64,000 bases of DNA from Methylobacterium mesophilicum (GCF_022179445.1 NZ_BPQU01000008.1:62001-126000), one strand, 5' to 3'. Counted from the first letter of the stretch, positions 39,705 to 50,170 are shown. Made by a program: numbers and translations. The notes: a model not told the origin generated them from the sequence alone.

Positions 39705-40720
39705 TCAGGCCACCACCGGGCAGGCTTCCATCCAGAGGGAGCGGTTGAGGTTTTAGGCGAGGTTGGCGAGCCCGATCTCGGTCCGGCCGCGGGCCAGACC
39801 GATGGTACACACGAACAAGCCGAAGCGGAGCTTCTGGCCGGCGAACACCGTGTCGACGGCCGAGCGGACCTTGAACTCGTGGCCGGGCTGCCGTCGGAAG
39901 TGAATCTTCGAGCGCCGGCCATGCTTGGTCAGATGGGCTTCGTTGGTATTCGAGCGGTAGGCGGTGTCGGCCCAGACGTCGCTCGCCGTGTTGGCTGGAT
40001 CGAGGAAGTTCGCCAGTTGTGCCCCCTCATGTGCGGCCGCGCTGGTGACGGTGAAGCGGCGGACGAACCCGTGCTTGCGGTCGATCGAAGCGTGCGTCTC
40101 GTACCCGAACATCGGGATGACGATCTCGACCTTGCCCTTCGTGCCGTCTGCCTTTGCGGGCCGCGCCTTGGCCCGCTTCAGCATCCAGCGGGCATCATAG
40201 TCCTTCTGCGCGAACTTTTTGAGGTTGGCCGACCACGTCTCCGGGATCCGGCCCTCTTTCAGATCCGCCTTCTCCGCATCGGTGTCGCGCTGGCGCGGCA
40301 CCGCGATGATCGAGGCGTCGATGATTTGGCCTTACATCGCCAGATAGCCCTTGCCCTTCAGCCAGCCATCGAAGGCTGCAAACAGCTCCTCGATCGCGCC
40401 GGCCCGGGTCAGGTGTTCCCGGAACAGCCACACAGTCTCGGTGTCGTCCACGGCATCCTCAAAGCCCAAACGGAGGAAGCGCATGAACGAGAGCCGATCC
40501 CAGATCTGAAACTCGGTGGCGTCGTCCGACAGCGTGTAGAGCGTCTGAAGGACCAGGATCTTAATATGAGGACCGAGTCGTAGGGTAGGCGGCCACCCTT
40601 CGATCCATCGGACCGCTTCAGGGTGGTCGTCAGCTTCGGCCGGAACGCCTCGAAGTCGATCAGAGCCGCGAGCTTCACAAGCGGGTCGCCGTTCTCCGAC
40701 AGACGCTGATAGCGCTCATC
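39705..40720 (-). pseudogene. Degenerate IS5-family transposase
   Basis: Reading across lesions, the protein is DDE transposase of the IS5 family. The N-terminus is ERYQRLSENGDPLVKLAALI. The middle is QIIDASIIAVPRQRDTDAE, then VIPMFGYETHASIDRKHGFVRR and TASDVWADTAYRS (catalytic Asp region). The C-terminus is VFAGQKLRFGLFVCTIGLAR. Three lesions are visible. One base is missing near 40563 in VLI-FKILVLQTLY. A TAA at about 40333 interrupts GYLAM / GQIIDAS. A second TAA at 39753-39755 replaces the Tyr expected in LANLAYN, after which the frame continues to 39705. No intact start is left. Terminal inverted repeats and target duplication were not found. Confidence 0.85.
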
Positions 40721-41042
40721 CGAGCCTCCCCAACGCCGACACCATCACGGAGTCACGACACCGCCCCACGCGGAAGGGGGTGTTTCGAGGTGTCTGAGTG
40801 CTTGGCGCGGCGCGGATGGCGCTCGACCGAGATCACAGCAGTTGCAGTTGCGGCCCGAAGCCGCCGATGCGCCCGAGCAACACCCTACAAGTTGTACTCA
40901 ATTCTTTGAGGCTGCCCGCTTTACGTTGGTGGCAGACTCCCGTCATGGTGCCTGCTCAGGGACGGGCTGCAGCAGAACGGCCGTTGTGAATCGATACGGG
41001 ATAAGGCCATGCCTAATCAGCACCTGCTAGGTATTCGCGGGC
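40721..41042. other. Spacer before the defence-like operon
   Basis: About 320 bases with no convincing gene. CACCGCCCC-ACGC-GGAAGGGGGTG near 40757-40783 is a weak palindrome. The promoter of the four-gene operon must lie here. Confidence 0.35.
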
Positions 41043-42392
41043 ATGCTTAGCGCTCGATCCAATGACCACGTCAAATCTTCGTCACCACTTCGCTTCATCG
41101 ACCTCTTTGCAGGGCTGGGCGGCTTCCACCAGGCGTTATCATCGCTTGGGCTCGAGTGTGTTTTCGCCTGCGAGGCCAACGCCGAATTAGCAAACTTATA
41201 CCAAACGAACTTTGGCCTTCTGCCCCACGGCGATATTCGCAACGTCGAGCCCGAACGCGTGCCCCCTCACGACGTACTGTGTGCTGGTTTCCCCTGTCAG
41301 AACTTTTCAAAGGCTGGAGTGCAGCGAGGGCTTAGCTGCCCGCAGTATGGCGACCTGGTTGGCTATATCCTGGCGATTCTAAGTCATCACAAGCCACGTC
41401 TCCTCATTATGGAGAACGTGCCGAACCTCATGCGCCACCGCGGCGGGGCGACTTGGCGCCAGATCCGTGACCAGTTGGTCGAAGCGGGCTACGACATTTC
41501 TGAGGAGCGCTTGTCGCCAGAGATGTTCGGCGTTCCGCAAACTCGGGAGCGGTGCTTTATCGTAGGCCGACTGAGGTCGCTCGGAGCATTTGCGTGGCCA
41601 TCAGGCAGCGCCCCCGCGGATCTCTCCGTACACTCAGTGCTGGACACCAATCCGCCTGAGGCGCGCTACCTCGAGCGACGATTCGTCGAATACCTGGCAA
41701 CTTGGGACGATTTGATATCCTCCCTCTCTGCGTCTGAGCAGCTGCCGAGTTGGCCGATGTGGGCGATGGAATGGGGCGCGACGTACCCTTACGCCGATTC
41801 AACGCCCTACTCGCAGGGCTTCCGCGGCCTCACGAAGTACAATGGCGCGCTTGGGCGTAGCATGTCCTGGATGCTCGCAGATCAGGTCTCGGCTGCGTTG
41901 CCGTCCTACGCCCGCGAGGAAGCGGACCGTTTTCCATCCTGGAAAATCGAGTTCATACGGAAGAATCGCGAGTTCTACGCGCGGAACAAGCGGCTGATTG
42001 ATGGCTGGCTCCCTCGAATTGCGAACTTCGCACCAAGCTTCCAGAAGTTCGAGTGGAACTGCAGGGACGAGGAGCGCACCGTCTGGAATAAGCTCATTCA
42101 GTTCCGGGCATCAGGTATTCGGGTGAAGTCTCCGCGCCGCGCGCCATCCCTTGTGGCGATGACAACAAGCCAGGTCCCGGTGGTGGCGTGGGAGAGGCGC
42201 TACATGACCGAGCGCGAGTGCAGTCGGCTGCAGAGCATGGGCGGCCTCAAGCATTTCCCGACCACAAAATCTGCAGCCTTCAAGGCACTTGGAAATGCTG
42301 TGAACGTCGAGGTGGTGCGCGCCATCGCGCAGGCACTGGTCGATGCAGATGCTCAGCCAGAGCCTGGCGAGCATGTTACCCTGGCGGCTTGA
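41043..42392 (+). CDS. DNA (cytosine-5-)-methyltransferase
   Basis: C5 methylase of 449 residues. Motif I is [13 protein letters not shown] (about 20-32). Motif [14 protein letters not shown], has the catalytic Cys85. Motif VI is MENVPNLM (about 123-130), motif VIII is QTRERCF near 170, and motif X is [18 protein letters not shown] near the end. The region of about 200-370 is the variable target-recognition part, so the specificity is unknown. It heads an operon with a GHKL ATPase, Z1 protein and PD-(D/E)XK protein, and presumably marks self DNA. Codon use and GC look lower than in the core genes, consistent with transfer. Confidence 0.95.
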   Translation: MLSARSNDHVKSSSPLRFIDLFAGLGGFHQALSSLGLECVFACEANAELANLYQTNFGLLPHGDIRNVEPERVPPHDVLCAGFPCQNFSKAGVQRGLSCPQYGDLVGYILAILSHHKPRLLIMENVPNLMRHRGGATWRQIRDQLVEAGYDISEERLSPEMFGVPQTRERCFIVGRLRSLGAFAWPSGSAPADLSVHSVLDTNPPEARYLERRFVEYLATWDDLISSLSASEQLPSWPMWAMEWGATYPYADSTPYSQGFRGLTKYNGALGRSMSWMLADQVSAALPSYAREEADRFPSWKIEFIRKNREFYARNKRLIDGWLPRIANFAPSFQKFEWNCRDEERTVWNKLIQFRASGIRVKSPRRAPSLVAMTTSQVPVVAWERRYMTERECSRLQSMGGLKHFPTTKSAAFKALGNAVNVEVVRAIAQALVDADAQPEPGEHVTLAA

Positions 42393-43950
42393 GCTTAGGC
42401 ATCCTGTGGCAGAGCAAGGCGGACGGCTCCAGAAGGTGAGCATTCGACCCGGCGCCGCGGTGCTGTCGGTGCTGCGCCACCTGAACTACAAGCCTTGGTT
42501 CGCTTTGGCTGAGTTCGTAGATAACGCCGTTCAGAGTTACCTGGCGAATCGTGAGGCGCTTCAGGCTGTCCATGGGCCGGGATACCGCTTGCGCGTCTCG
42601 ATCGATGTCGACACGGCGCTACCCGGGAAGATCACCATCAGGGACAACGCCGCGGGCATCGCCGACGCCGATTTTCCGCGCGCGTTCCGGCCAGCGGTGG
42701 TGCCGACCGACGCCACCGGGCTGAGCGAGTTCGGCATGGGGATGAAGAGCGCGGCCTGCTGGTTTGCCCCGCGCTGGCAGGTACGCACGAAGGCGCTCAA
42801 TGAGCCCGTCGAGCGCCGCGTCAGCTTCGACGTCTCCCGTATCGTGCGGGATGAGCTTGAGGAACTGGATATCGAGGAGAGCGCCTCGCCGGCGCGGGCC
42901 CACTTCACCGAAGTCGTGCTCTTCGACCCTTTCCACATGCCGACCGGCCGCACCATCGGCAAGATCAAGGACCATCTAACGGACATCTACAGGGTGTTCG
43001 TCCGGGATGGGGTCCTAGACCTACGCTTCGGGCCGGACTCCCTCGTCTACCAGGAGCCGCCGATTCTGGAGGCGCCGTATGAGCGCGATCCGAGCAAGAC
43101 GCCAAGGAGATGGTGGAAGGAGATCGACCTGGATTTCGGGAGCGGACTGTCCGCTACCGGATTCGCCGCGCTCCGTGACCCAGGGAATCATACCCGTTCT
43201 GGCTTCGCGCTCTTTCGTAGGGGGCGCCTAATCGAGGGCAGTGGCGAGGAAGGCTACCGCCCGCCAGCCATCTTCCAGGCTCCTGGCTCTTTTCGGCACC
43301 TGCGCCTTTTCGGAGAGCTTCACCTCGAGGGCTTTGAGGTGAGCCATACCAAGGACGGGTTTCGCTGGGACGACAACGAGGAGCCATTCCTCGAGTTGCT
43401 GAAAGAAAACATCGACAGCGAGGATCTCCCACTTCTGAAGCAGGCCGACCAGTACCGGTCGCTCGCAGCGAAACGCGATCGCCAGGCGGCGGCTGCACAA
43501 GCGTTGTCGCGTGTGACTGACGCGATGGAGCGATCAATATCACAGATCCTGCCTGCGGTAGCTGATGCCGCTCCGGTCGAGACACCAAGCACACCGCTCG
43601 TGCACCGTGAGATGCTGGCTGAGCGTGAGCTAAGCTTCCAGTTCCGGGGCCAACGATGGGTGGTCTGGATCGAACTCGCCGATGATCCCGCCGAGAGTGA
43701 GTGGCTCACCTTAAGCGATCGACCTGGCGAAGACGGCCAGGCCTCCGTCGTCCAAATCCGCATTTCCATGGCGCACCCTTTCATGGTCGCCTTTGCTCAG
43801 ACGCGACCAGACGAAATCGAGGCGCTCATCCGCGTTGGCGCATCACTCGCTTTGGCTGAGAAGCTGGCGCGTCGGTCTGGCGTGAGGATGGCCGGGAGCA
43901 TCCGGCGCAACATGAATGAGATCCTTCGGGAGGCCCTGTCACAGCCATGA
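42373..43950 (+). CDS. MutL/MORC-type GHKL ATPase of a restriction/defence operon
   Basis: About 525 residues with a Bergerat ATP-binding fold at the N-terminus. The N-box is [13 protein letters not shown] (Glu47, Asn51). The second motif is IRDNAAGI (Asp91, Gly95) and the third is [15 protein letters not shown]. An S5-like transducer region follows, then a C-terminal domain with no clear nuclease motif. The layout fits MutL/MORC-like ATPases of R-M-linked operons. The start is uncertain: ATG 42373 overlaps the methylase end by 20 bases, while GTG 42406 and GTG 42436 are alternatives that keep the ATPase core whole. The end overlaps the Z1 gene by ATGA. Confidence 0.87.
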   Translation: MLPWRLELRHPVAEQGGRLQKVSIRPGAAVLSVLRHLNYKPWFALAEFVDNAVQSYLANREALQAVHGPGYRLRVSIDVDTALPGKITIRDNAAGIADADFPRAFRPAVVPTDATGLSEFGMGMKSAACWFAPRWQVRTKALNEPVERRVSFDVSRIVRDELEELDIEESASPARAHFTEVVLFDPFHMPTGRTIGKIKDHLTDIYRVFVRDGVLDLRFGPDSLVYQEPPILEAPYERDPSKTPRRWWKEIDLDFGSGLSATGFAALRDPGNHTRSGFALFRRGRLIEGSGEEGYRPPAIFQAPGSFRHLRLFGELHLEGFEVSHTKDGFRWDDNEEPFLELLKENIDSEDLPLLKQADQYRSLAAKRDRQAAAAQALSRVTDAMERSISQILPAVADAAPVETPSTPLVHREMLAERELSFQFRGQRWVVWIELADDPAESEWLTLSDRPGEDGQASVVQIRISMAHPFMVAFAQTRPDEIEALIRVGASLALAEKLARRSGVRMAGSIRRNMNEILREALSQP

Positions 43951-46163
43951 CCTCGCAAGCTTCACAAACACCGGCGGTTGCCACCCCAATCGCGCCATCG
44001 GTTCCCGGCATTCTCTGGACCCCTACGGAAGGCGAGGAGGCTAGGGGTATCCTGGCCCGTAGCACGACGCTGGATGCAGCAGGGCGCCAGAGCCTGCTCG
44101 AGGCCTCGGCCCAGATCCTCGGATCGGGTGTCGAGCCGGGCGGGGCAGCCGGCTCTCGGACGGGCCTTGTGGTCGGCCTGGTCCAGAGCGGCAAGACAAT
44201 GTCCTTCACCACGGTGATGGCGCTCGCCCGCGACAATGACTTCCCGATCGTCATCCTCATCGCGGGCAACAAGGACAACTTGCTCACCCAGTCGCATACC
44301 CGTCTCGCGCGCGACCTGGATACCGAGCGGGATTCGTGGCCGCGCGCCTGGAAAATCCGCAAGAATATCCGAGGTGTTGACCAAGAAAGCGAGCAGCTGC
44401 TCCGCCAGACCTTGGCAGGCTGGCAGACCTCATCCAACGACGATGAGCGCGCCACCCTGATCCTTACGGTCCTGAAGCAGAAGGACCGACTGGCCGCCCT
44501 CACAGAACTGCTGAAGAAGTTCGATCTATCGCGAACGCACGTTCTGATCGTCGACGATGAGGCAGACCAGGCGAGCCTGAACACGAAGGTCCGGAAAGGC
44601 TTGGAGAGCACGACCTACACGCGCTTGCGGGAGCTGCGCGAGGCCGTGCCCTGCCACACTTACTTGCAATATACAGCAACGCCGCAGGCGCCGCTCCTGA
44701 TCAACATTGCCGATACGCTCTCCCCGGATTTCGTTCGCGTCCTTGAGCCCGGTGGTGACTATGTTGGAGGCGCGGAGTTTTTCGATTCTGGCAGCCCCTA
44801 TGTCCTCGATATACCTGTAATTGATCTGCCCGTTCAAGGCGTCATGCCAGCAGACCCGCCTGAGAGCATGCTGGAGGCGATGCGCGTCTTCTTCGTCGGC
44901 CTGGCGCTCGGCAAGAAGCGCAGGTCGATGCTGATCCACCCCTCACGAATCCGAAACGATCACCGCGAGGTGACGCAGTGGGCCAGCGCAGCGATCCAGG
45001 AGTGGGCAACCACCTTAGAATTGGCTCCATCAGATCCCGATCGCCAGGAGCTGATCGCGGATTTCCAGGTTGCCTACGACGAGCTAGCCACGACCGCTCA
45101 GCTTCCTCCCTTCCAGGAAGTTGAGGAGACGCTCCTGCGCTCGCTCAAGCACACGACGGTCATCGAGTTCAACACGAACGGCAGGCCCAAGACACCGGAG
45201 ATCGACTGGAAGGACGCGCTGGGCTGGATCCTGGTTGGTGGCCAGGCCGTAGATCGCGGCTTCACGGTCGACGCGCTGACGGTCACGTACATGCCGAGGA
45301 GCATCGGCGGAGGCAACGCCGACACGCTGCAGCAGCGCGCCCGGTTCTTCGGATACAAACGTCCCTTCCTCGGGATCTGCCGCATCTACCTCGACGCGCA
45401 GGCGAGAACCGCCTTCGAGAGCTACGTGGAGCATGAGAATATCATGCGCAACGAGCTTGCGAGGCTTTCACAAACCGGCACCGGGCTGCAATCATGGCGG
45501 CGGCGCTTCGTCCTCGATCCGGCACTCAAGCCTTGCCGGACTTCCGTGATCGCCGACGACTTCGTCCGGATGCGCAGGTCGGGTGGCTGGCAGCAGCAGC
45601 GGGGCGCTGTGATCACCCGGGCCGCTCGACAGCACAATGCCCAGCTTCTCGCCCGGCTGGCCGGCCGTCTGAGCTTTGCGCCTGACACGACCTACACCTC
45701 GAGCCAGGCAGCGCAGCAGCACTTAGTAGCACGGGCGCCGCTGCAAATGGTCGTTGATACGTTGACCGAGTACCAGTTCGAGGATCCGCGCGATACAGCT
45801 GGGTTTACCGGCTTGCTGCTCGTCGCTGTCGAGGCTCTCCGCAGAAATCCCAACCTCGAGGCCGCGGTGTACCAAATGAGGCCCGGAGTCCAGGACATCT
45901 TCCGTACTGTCGATGAGGAAGGCAACCTCGCAGAGGGCTTCCTCCAGGGCCACACGGCGCGGCAGGGAGGCGGGATGGCCTACCCGGGCGATACGTTTTT
46001 CGCAGCCACCAACCAGGTGAGCCTCCAGATCCATCATTATGACCTTCACTTCGAGAGAGCGACGGTCGCCCAGGCGGCCCCATTGATTGCTACATACGTC
46101 CCAGCCGCTATCGCACGCGCTTGGCTGGTCCAGATCCAGCAGGGCCAGGCTGCGTCCGCGTGA
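43947..46163 (+). CDS. Z1-domain protein (SF2-like ATPase)
   Basis: Encodes 738 residues of the Z1 family (PF10593). Helicase-like motifs are readable: Walker A GLVQSGKT (77-84), an Asp-Asp-Glu-Ala-Asp box in IVDDEADQASLN (about 201-212), motif III QYTATPQAPL (241-250), motif V VGGQAVDRGFTVDAL (430-444) and motif VI QQRARFFGYKR (462-472). It is therefore an SF2-type nucleic-acid-stimulated ATPase. Z1 proteins are known from operons with MutL/MORC ATPases and C5 methylases. It overlaps the upstream stop by ATGA and the downstream start by GTGA. A role as a motor that positions a nuclease is inference. Confidence 0.9.
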   Translation: MTSQASQTPAVATPIAPSVPGILWTPTEGEEARGILARSTTLDAAGRQSLLEASAQILGSGVEPGGAAGSRTGLVVGLVQSGKTMSFTTVMALARDNDFPIVILIAGNKDNLLTQSHTRLARDLDTERDSWPRAWKIRKNIRGVDQESEQLLRQTLAGWQTSSNDDERATLILTVLKQKDRLAALTELLKKFDLSRTHVLIVDDEADQASLNTKVRKGLESTTYTRLRELREAVPCHTYLQYTATPQAPLLINIADTLSPDFVRVLEPGGDYVGGAEFFDSGSPYVLDIPVIDLPVQGVMPADPPESMLEAMRVFFVGLALGKKRRSMLIHPSRIRNDHREVTQWASAAIQEWATTLELAPSDPDRQELIADFQVAYDELATTAQLPPFQEVEETLLRSLKHTTVIEFNTNGRPKTPEIDWKDALGWILVGGQAVDRGFTVDALTVTYMPRSIGGGNADTLQQRARFFGYKRPFLGICRIYLDAQARTAFESYVEHENIMRNELARLSQTGTGLQSWRRRFVLDPALKPCRTSVIADDFVRMRRSGGWQQQRGAVITRAARQHNAQLLARLAGRLSFAPDTTYTSSQAAQQHLVARAPLQMVVDTLTEYQFEDPRDTAGFTGLLLVAVEALRRNPNLEAAVYQMRPGVQDIFRTVDEEGNLAEGFLQGHTARQGGGMAYPGDTFFAATNQVSLQIHHYDLHFERATVAQAAPLIATYVPAAIARAWLVQIQQGQAASA

Positions 46164-47158
46164 CTGAGAGGTTTAGCCAGCTTCTCGGCAGGCTTGCCGC
46201 GCCTGCCGGCGGAGGCTTTCATGTTCTTCAGCTACCTGATCCGGCCGGGTACTATGCCGGCCGAGACTGCGAGGGCGGCGCTACGCTCCTGATCCGCGCG
46301 ACGGGCGCAGGCCGAACAGTTCCGCTTGTGCTCGCGGGACTTGCGGCAAGCTTCGATGTTCCTTGCAGGATTCAGGAACCGGGCGGTGCCGAGCGCGTCG
46401 AGCGCCTCACGAGCGTGACCTGCCGATCAAGCGAGCCTGCGATCGAGGCGTACTTCGCGGGTGTCGTGGAGATCATGATCCCCATGCTGGGACCGCTCCC
46501 ATCCGCGGACGCGGTGTCGGACGCTCTCAGCCATCTAGCGGACCTGTTCCAAAAGCTACGGAGCCCGCCGCGACGGTCCGTGATCGGCCTCGTGGGCGAG
46601 TTAATGGTGATTCGTGCGGCGCGCGATCCTGTCGGTGCGGTATGGGCCTGGCGCGCGGATCCCGACGAGAGGTTCGACTTTGCGGCTGGAAGCTTGCGGC
46701 TCGAGGCGAAGGCCTCCGGTATGCGTGCGCGCCTTCACTCACTATCGCTCGAACAGGCGAATCCGGCTCCTGGTTCGGTTGGCTACCTCGCGTCCGTACT
46801 AGTCGAGCAGATGGCTGGAGGGACGTCGCTGTCCGACCTCATCGACGCAATCTCCGCGCGCCTGACGATGCCGCGTGCAACGATGAGGCTCCAGACCATT
46901 GTCGCGGACACGCTCGGCCAGGACCTCGCAGTCGCAATGAACTGGAGCTTCGATCTGACGCTCGCTTCGACGTCGCTTCTTTACTACGACATGAGGGAGG
47001 TCCCGGCTCTTCGAGGTAATCCGCCTCCTGGCGTAAGCGGCGTAAGATTCACCAGCGATCTCACCGCCACCCAGCCGCTTGCTGCTATCGACTACGAGAC
47101 GCTCGAGCCAAATGCCCGTATAATGCTGCCTGCACTGAGAAGCATCCAGGATGCATAG
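46160..47158 (+). CDS. PD-(D/E)XK nuclease-like protein (DUF4420)
   Basis: Encodes 332 residues from GTG 46160, which overlaps the Z1 stop by four bases. The core is VIGLVGELMVIRAAR with Glu147, then DERFDFAAGSLRLEAKAS with Asp173 and Glu182-x-Lys184. This is the E...D...ExK pattern of PD-(D/E)XK nucleases found in DUF4420 (PF14390). It is probably the DNA-cutting part of the operon. Family members often have these residues intact, as here. No further gene on this strand follows, so the operon ends with it. Confidence 0.82.
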   Translation: MTERFSQLLGRLAAPAGGGFHVLQLPDPAGYYAGRDCEGGATLLIRATGAGRTVPLVLAGLAASFDVPCRIQEPGGAERVERLTSVTCRSSEPAIEAYFAGVVEIMIPMLGPLPSADAVSDALSHLADLFQKLRSPPRRSVIGLVGELMVIRAARDPVGAVWAWRADPDERFDFAAGSLRLEAKASGMRARLHSLSLEQANPAPGSVGYLASVLVEQMAGGTSLSDLIDAISARLTMPRATMRLQTIVADTLGQDLAVAMNWSFDLTLASTSLLYYDMREVPALRGNPPPGVSGVRFTSDLTATQPLAAIDYETLEPNARIMLPALRSIQDA

Positions 47159-47186
47159 GAAAAATATTAAGATTGAAGGGTGTATT

Positions 47187-47405
47187 TCAGCAGCCTACGA
47201 AACTGTATTTAGTACAATTGCCAGCAGCATCAGCTTTCATGACCAGAATCTTTCCGTCGATACATTTTGAATACGCGCACACACTATCCTCCGGCACACC
47301 CGCTCCCCATTGAAAGTGAAGCGTCTCTAAATGTTGTGAAAAAAGTTTTTTCGCCTCCTCTTCGGTTATTGGCTGCGAGTTAGAAAAATGTTTGTCAACG
47401 CTCAT
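47187..47405 (-). CDS. Hypothetical small AT-rich gene
   Basis: A 72-residue cytosolic-looking protein with an acidic helix (ITEEEAKKLFSQHLETLHFQ) followed by a Cys-containing beta part (VCAYSKCIDGKILVMKADAAGNCTKYSFVGC, four Cys in 31 residues, seen in parts). AAAGGTAATTATC precedes the ATG. Base composition is far more AT-rich than the rest of the window. It begins five bases after the lipoprotein stop, in the same direction, so the two are likely one operon of foreign origin. No family recognised. Confidence 0.6.
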   Translation of the reverse strand: MSVDKHFSNSQPITEEEAKKLFSQHLETLHFQWGAGVPEDSVCAYSKCIDGKILVMKADAAGNCTKYSFVGC

Positions 47406-47410
47406 GATAA

Positions 47411-48265
47411 TTACCTTTGCTGTGATGCTATAGCATTGGCCACTGACTGGCCGATAAGAGATGCTATGTGGACATCTTCCGCCTGCTGATACAATATTGG
47501 CGGCCTAGATCTTGTTCCAGGAATAGCAGGTCCTAGCGTTATATTGAGGTAATGGGTTTTTGTTCGGGCAGCACTAAACATCGGACTTCCCGTAGCTGCG
47601 ACCTCTAAGAATGTCCATGTCGGATTTAAGGATCCTCCGAAAGAGGAAACAAATGTAACTTCATAATTAAAAGTATTAAACGGGGATGCAGAACCTATCG
47701 GGTACGTTGCCCCCGGTACGCGAGCAATAAAGACCTTATTTCTTATGAACTCGGCAATTCGCAGATTGCTGTTGATTTGAAAACCATTACTGCCCGGGCA
47801 TTCTGCCACAAAGCTTTCGTTCTTTATCAAAGACTGGAAATCGTAAGTAAATCCTATTGACTCTGCACGAGTCGCATTCGCCGACAGTGTTCCGCCTAAA
47901 CCCACAGCGAAAGATTGACCTCGCGTAACATTTCCGCCAAACGGGAATATCTTTGTGGCATTAGGAAGAATATTTGTTAAAGCAATATTTGGCGAAACTG
48001 CCGATTTTTCGTCCGAAGTTATCTTTAATGTGACCTTCGCTCCATAGTTCCTGAGCCAATCGATCCTATGACCTTTATATAGATCATCATTGAGGGCAAC
48101 TTCAAGTCCCTGCCTCAATTCACACTTTACATGCTGGACGATAATATTCTCGAATAATCGCTGATTCCCATATTGTTGTAATGGCTCTTCCATCGTTGGC
48201 GTGTCTATGCCAAAACATCCACCCAAGGAAGCGCCGACGAAAACAGTCAAGATGATTCGTTTCAT
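47411..48265 (-). CDS. Hypothetical lipoprotein, AT-rich
   Basis: Encodes 284 residues from ATG 48265, which follows a perfect AGGAGG seven to eight bases upstream. The N-terminus MKRIILTVFVGASLGGCFG has a lipobox (SLGGC), so it should be lipid-anchored, probably facing the periplasm. The mature protein is rich in Asn, Ser and Thr and seems beta-rich. No catalytic motif or known domain is seen. The AT-rich, sparse-GC codon use marks it as acquired. Confidence 0.72.
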   Translation of the reverse strand: MKRIILTVFVGASLGGCFGIDTPTMEEPLQQYGNQRLFENIIVQHVKCELRQGLEVALNDDLYKGHRIDWLRNYGAKVTLKITSDEKSAVSPNIALTNILPNATKIFPFGGNVTRGQSFAVGLGGTLSANATRAESIGFTYDFQSLIKNESFVAECPGSNGFQINSNLRIAEFIRNKVFIARVPGATYPIGSASPFNTFNYEVTFVSSFGGSLNPTWTFLEVAATGSPMFSAARTKTHYLNITLGPAIPGTRSRPPILYQQAEDVHIASLIGQSVANAIASQQR

Positions 48266-49213
48266 GCGGGACCTCCTTATATATCCTGTCATTCTCGCCT
48301 AAATATGCAATCTTATAACCACATCAAATCGCCAGCAGCTGATCTCTTTTTTATCGAGTTACATTTTTACCTCATCAAGTATAAGTAGGGCGGTTTTTGC
48401 TATTATTACTCTGGCTGAATTCAATTTACTTAGTATGCTCATAATATTTTTTGGGATTAAATAGATGAATCGAAAGCGTTATATTTTTGTTACTTAGGAA
48501 GAAATTCGATAATACTGTCGATTGACGTGTCCGCCACGAGTCGGCAGGGTCACAGGACCGGGTCACAGCCGGACGGTTTGGAGCATAGAAGACTTAATTA
48601 AATCAATGGCTTATTAGGGGGTAGGCGAGTCCTCTCCTAGGCACTATCAGCAGGCTAAGCCGCTGATCCGCAAAAAACAGGCATAGGCAGGGGAGGGCTG
48701 GCATCTAGGCGAACCCGACCAAAGGCACGGGCGAGAGCCGCGCACTATGCGTTGGTCTCAACCGCAAGTAAGGCTTCGTCATAGGATGGGACGGCCACCG
48801 CTTCCATTAGGCCGAGCACAGCCAAATAATTCGATGTACTCATGTTACGCATGCGTTACGTGGGCGGCCGAGCTTTGAGCGGTTCATTCCGATAAGTTCC
48901 CGCGAGACTTTCGTTAAATCAAAGCCCAGCAGGTTATTACAAATCACCTGCTGCGACTCTAGCGCGTAATGAGGCCAAGGGCGGCATTTGTGGTGTTGCC
49001 AGCCAGTCGCGTTGCTCGCGCCGCCCGCCCGCGAGGCTCCTACCGCTCTGAGAGCTGATGTTGCGACGTCGCCCGAAACCGGACATTCGGCTACGCGCCC
49101 ATACCGGCCATCCGAGCTGTCTGAGCCGCTGCTCCAAAGCAGACAATCGCCGTTACAGCTGTAAGGTCGACCTCTGCACTTGAAAGGGGCGGCTTACGTG
49201 ACGAGGGGCTGCA
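48266..49213. other. Long gene-poor stretch, AT-rich at its left
   Basis: The first ~300 bases (to about 48560) are strongly AT-rich, in contrast to flanking DNA, and no open frame fits a gene. Composition then returns to GC-rich. A hairpin, AGCAGGT / ACCTGCT, lies at 48928-48952. The 69-residue open frame on the minus strand (48937-49146) is Arg-rich and looks non-coding. Confidence 0.5.
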
Positions 49214-50170
49214 TTACAGTGAAACGTCAGGCGTAGCGAGATGGCGGGCGTTGCGTCTGAGGACCTGGGGCGGCTGGCCGAACGCTCGCAGGAACGCGCG
49301 TCGCATCCGCTCCCGGTCGGCGAAGCCGGTCTCCTGGGCCACCGTGTCGAGAGAATGTCTGCCGTCCTCCAGCATCGTCCGGGCGGCGTCCAAGCGGAGG
49401 TTCTCGACAGCCTTCGCGGGTGACTGGCCGGTCTCGTCGCGGAAGATCCGGCTGAATTGGCGCGGGCTGAGGCGCGCAGCCTCCGCCAGCTCCTCGACAC
49501 TGAGTTCGTTCCTAAGATTGCTCCTAGCATAAGCTAAGACTTTCTGGACCCGGTCGGACCGTGGCTGAAGCTCCAGTAACGCAGAGAACTGCGACTGGCC
49601 ACCCGTCCTGCGGTGGTAGACAACGAGCTTCCGGGCGATGCCCTTCGACATCTCGGGCCCGAGGTCGTCCTCGACCAACGCCAGCGTGAGGTCGATGCCA
49701 GCTGTCATACCCGCCGAGGTCCAGACATTGCCGTCCGAAACGAAGATGCGGTCGTCGTCGACCTTGATCGACGGGTGGAGCCGCTGCAGCTCGCGGGCGT
49801 GGGCCCAGTGGGTCGCAGCCTTCCGACCGTCGAGCAGGCCCGCCTCGGCCAGCAGAAACGCACCCGTGCAGGTCGCGGCGATTCGGCGGGCGGTGGCCGC
49901 CGTCTCGCGCAACAGCTCGATCAGGCCGGGGGCCGAGGGATCGACCTTGATCGAGCCCACCACGATGACCGTGTCGAAATGCTGGCCCGAGAAGGGCTCC
50001 GTCTCGATGACCATCCCGATGGAGGTCCTGATCGGCCGGCCTTCCTCTGACACGAAAACGACATCGTAGAAATCGTGGCCGAGTTCCAGGTTGGCGAACT
50101 CGAAGGCTGTCAGCGGGGCCAAGTTCATCACCTGGAAGCCGGGGAACAAGACGACACCAATGGAAGGCAT
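49214..50170 (-). CDS. GlxA-family regulator: DJ-1/PfpI domain plus AraC HTH
   Basis: Encodes 318 residues. About 1-170 is a DJ-1/PfpI-like domain (GVVLFPGFQVMNLAPLTAFE at the start, and RIAATCTGAFLLAEAGLLDG with the nucleophile-elbow Cys). About 215-310 is an AraC-type double helix-turn-helix (ELSVEELAEAARLSPRQFSR, then DTVAQETGFADRERMRRAF). It is a DNA-binding regulator. The ligand, if any, is unknown. It is divergent from the alpha/beta hydrolase at 50305, with a 134-base gap, and likely controls it. Confidence 0.92.
   Translation of the reverse strand: MPSIGVVLFPGFQVMNLAPLTAFEFANLELGHDFYDVVFVSEEGRPIRTSIGMVIETEPFSGQHFDTVIVVGSIKVDPSAPGLIELLRETAATARRIAATCTGAFLLAEAGLLDGRKAATHWAHARELQRLHPSIKVDDDRIFVSDGNVWTSAGMTAGIDLTLALVEDDLGPEMSKGIARKLVVYHRRTGGQSQFSALLELQPRSDRVQKVLAYARSNLRNELSVEELAEAARLSPRQFSRIFRDETGQSPAKAVENLRLDAARTMLEDGRHSLDTVAQETGFADRERMRRAFLRAFGQPPQVLRRNARHLATPDVSL

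Noticed and set aside
48937..49146. 69-residue minus-strand frame near the end of the gene-poor stretch
   Set aside because: Very rich in Arg and Ser with no ribosome site. It looks like non-coding DNA.
47159..49213. Possible AIPR gene following the DUF4420 gene
   Set aside because: Neither the two AT-rich genes nor the spacer shows an AIPR-like length or pattern, and they lie on the other strand.
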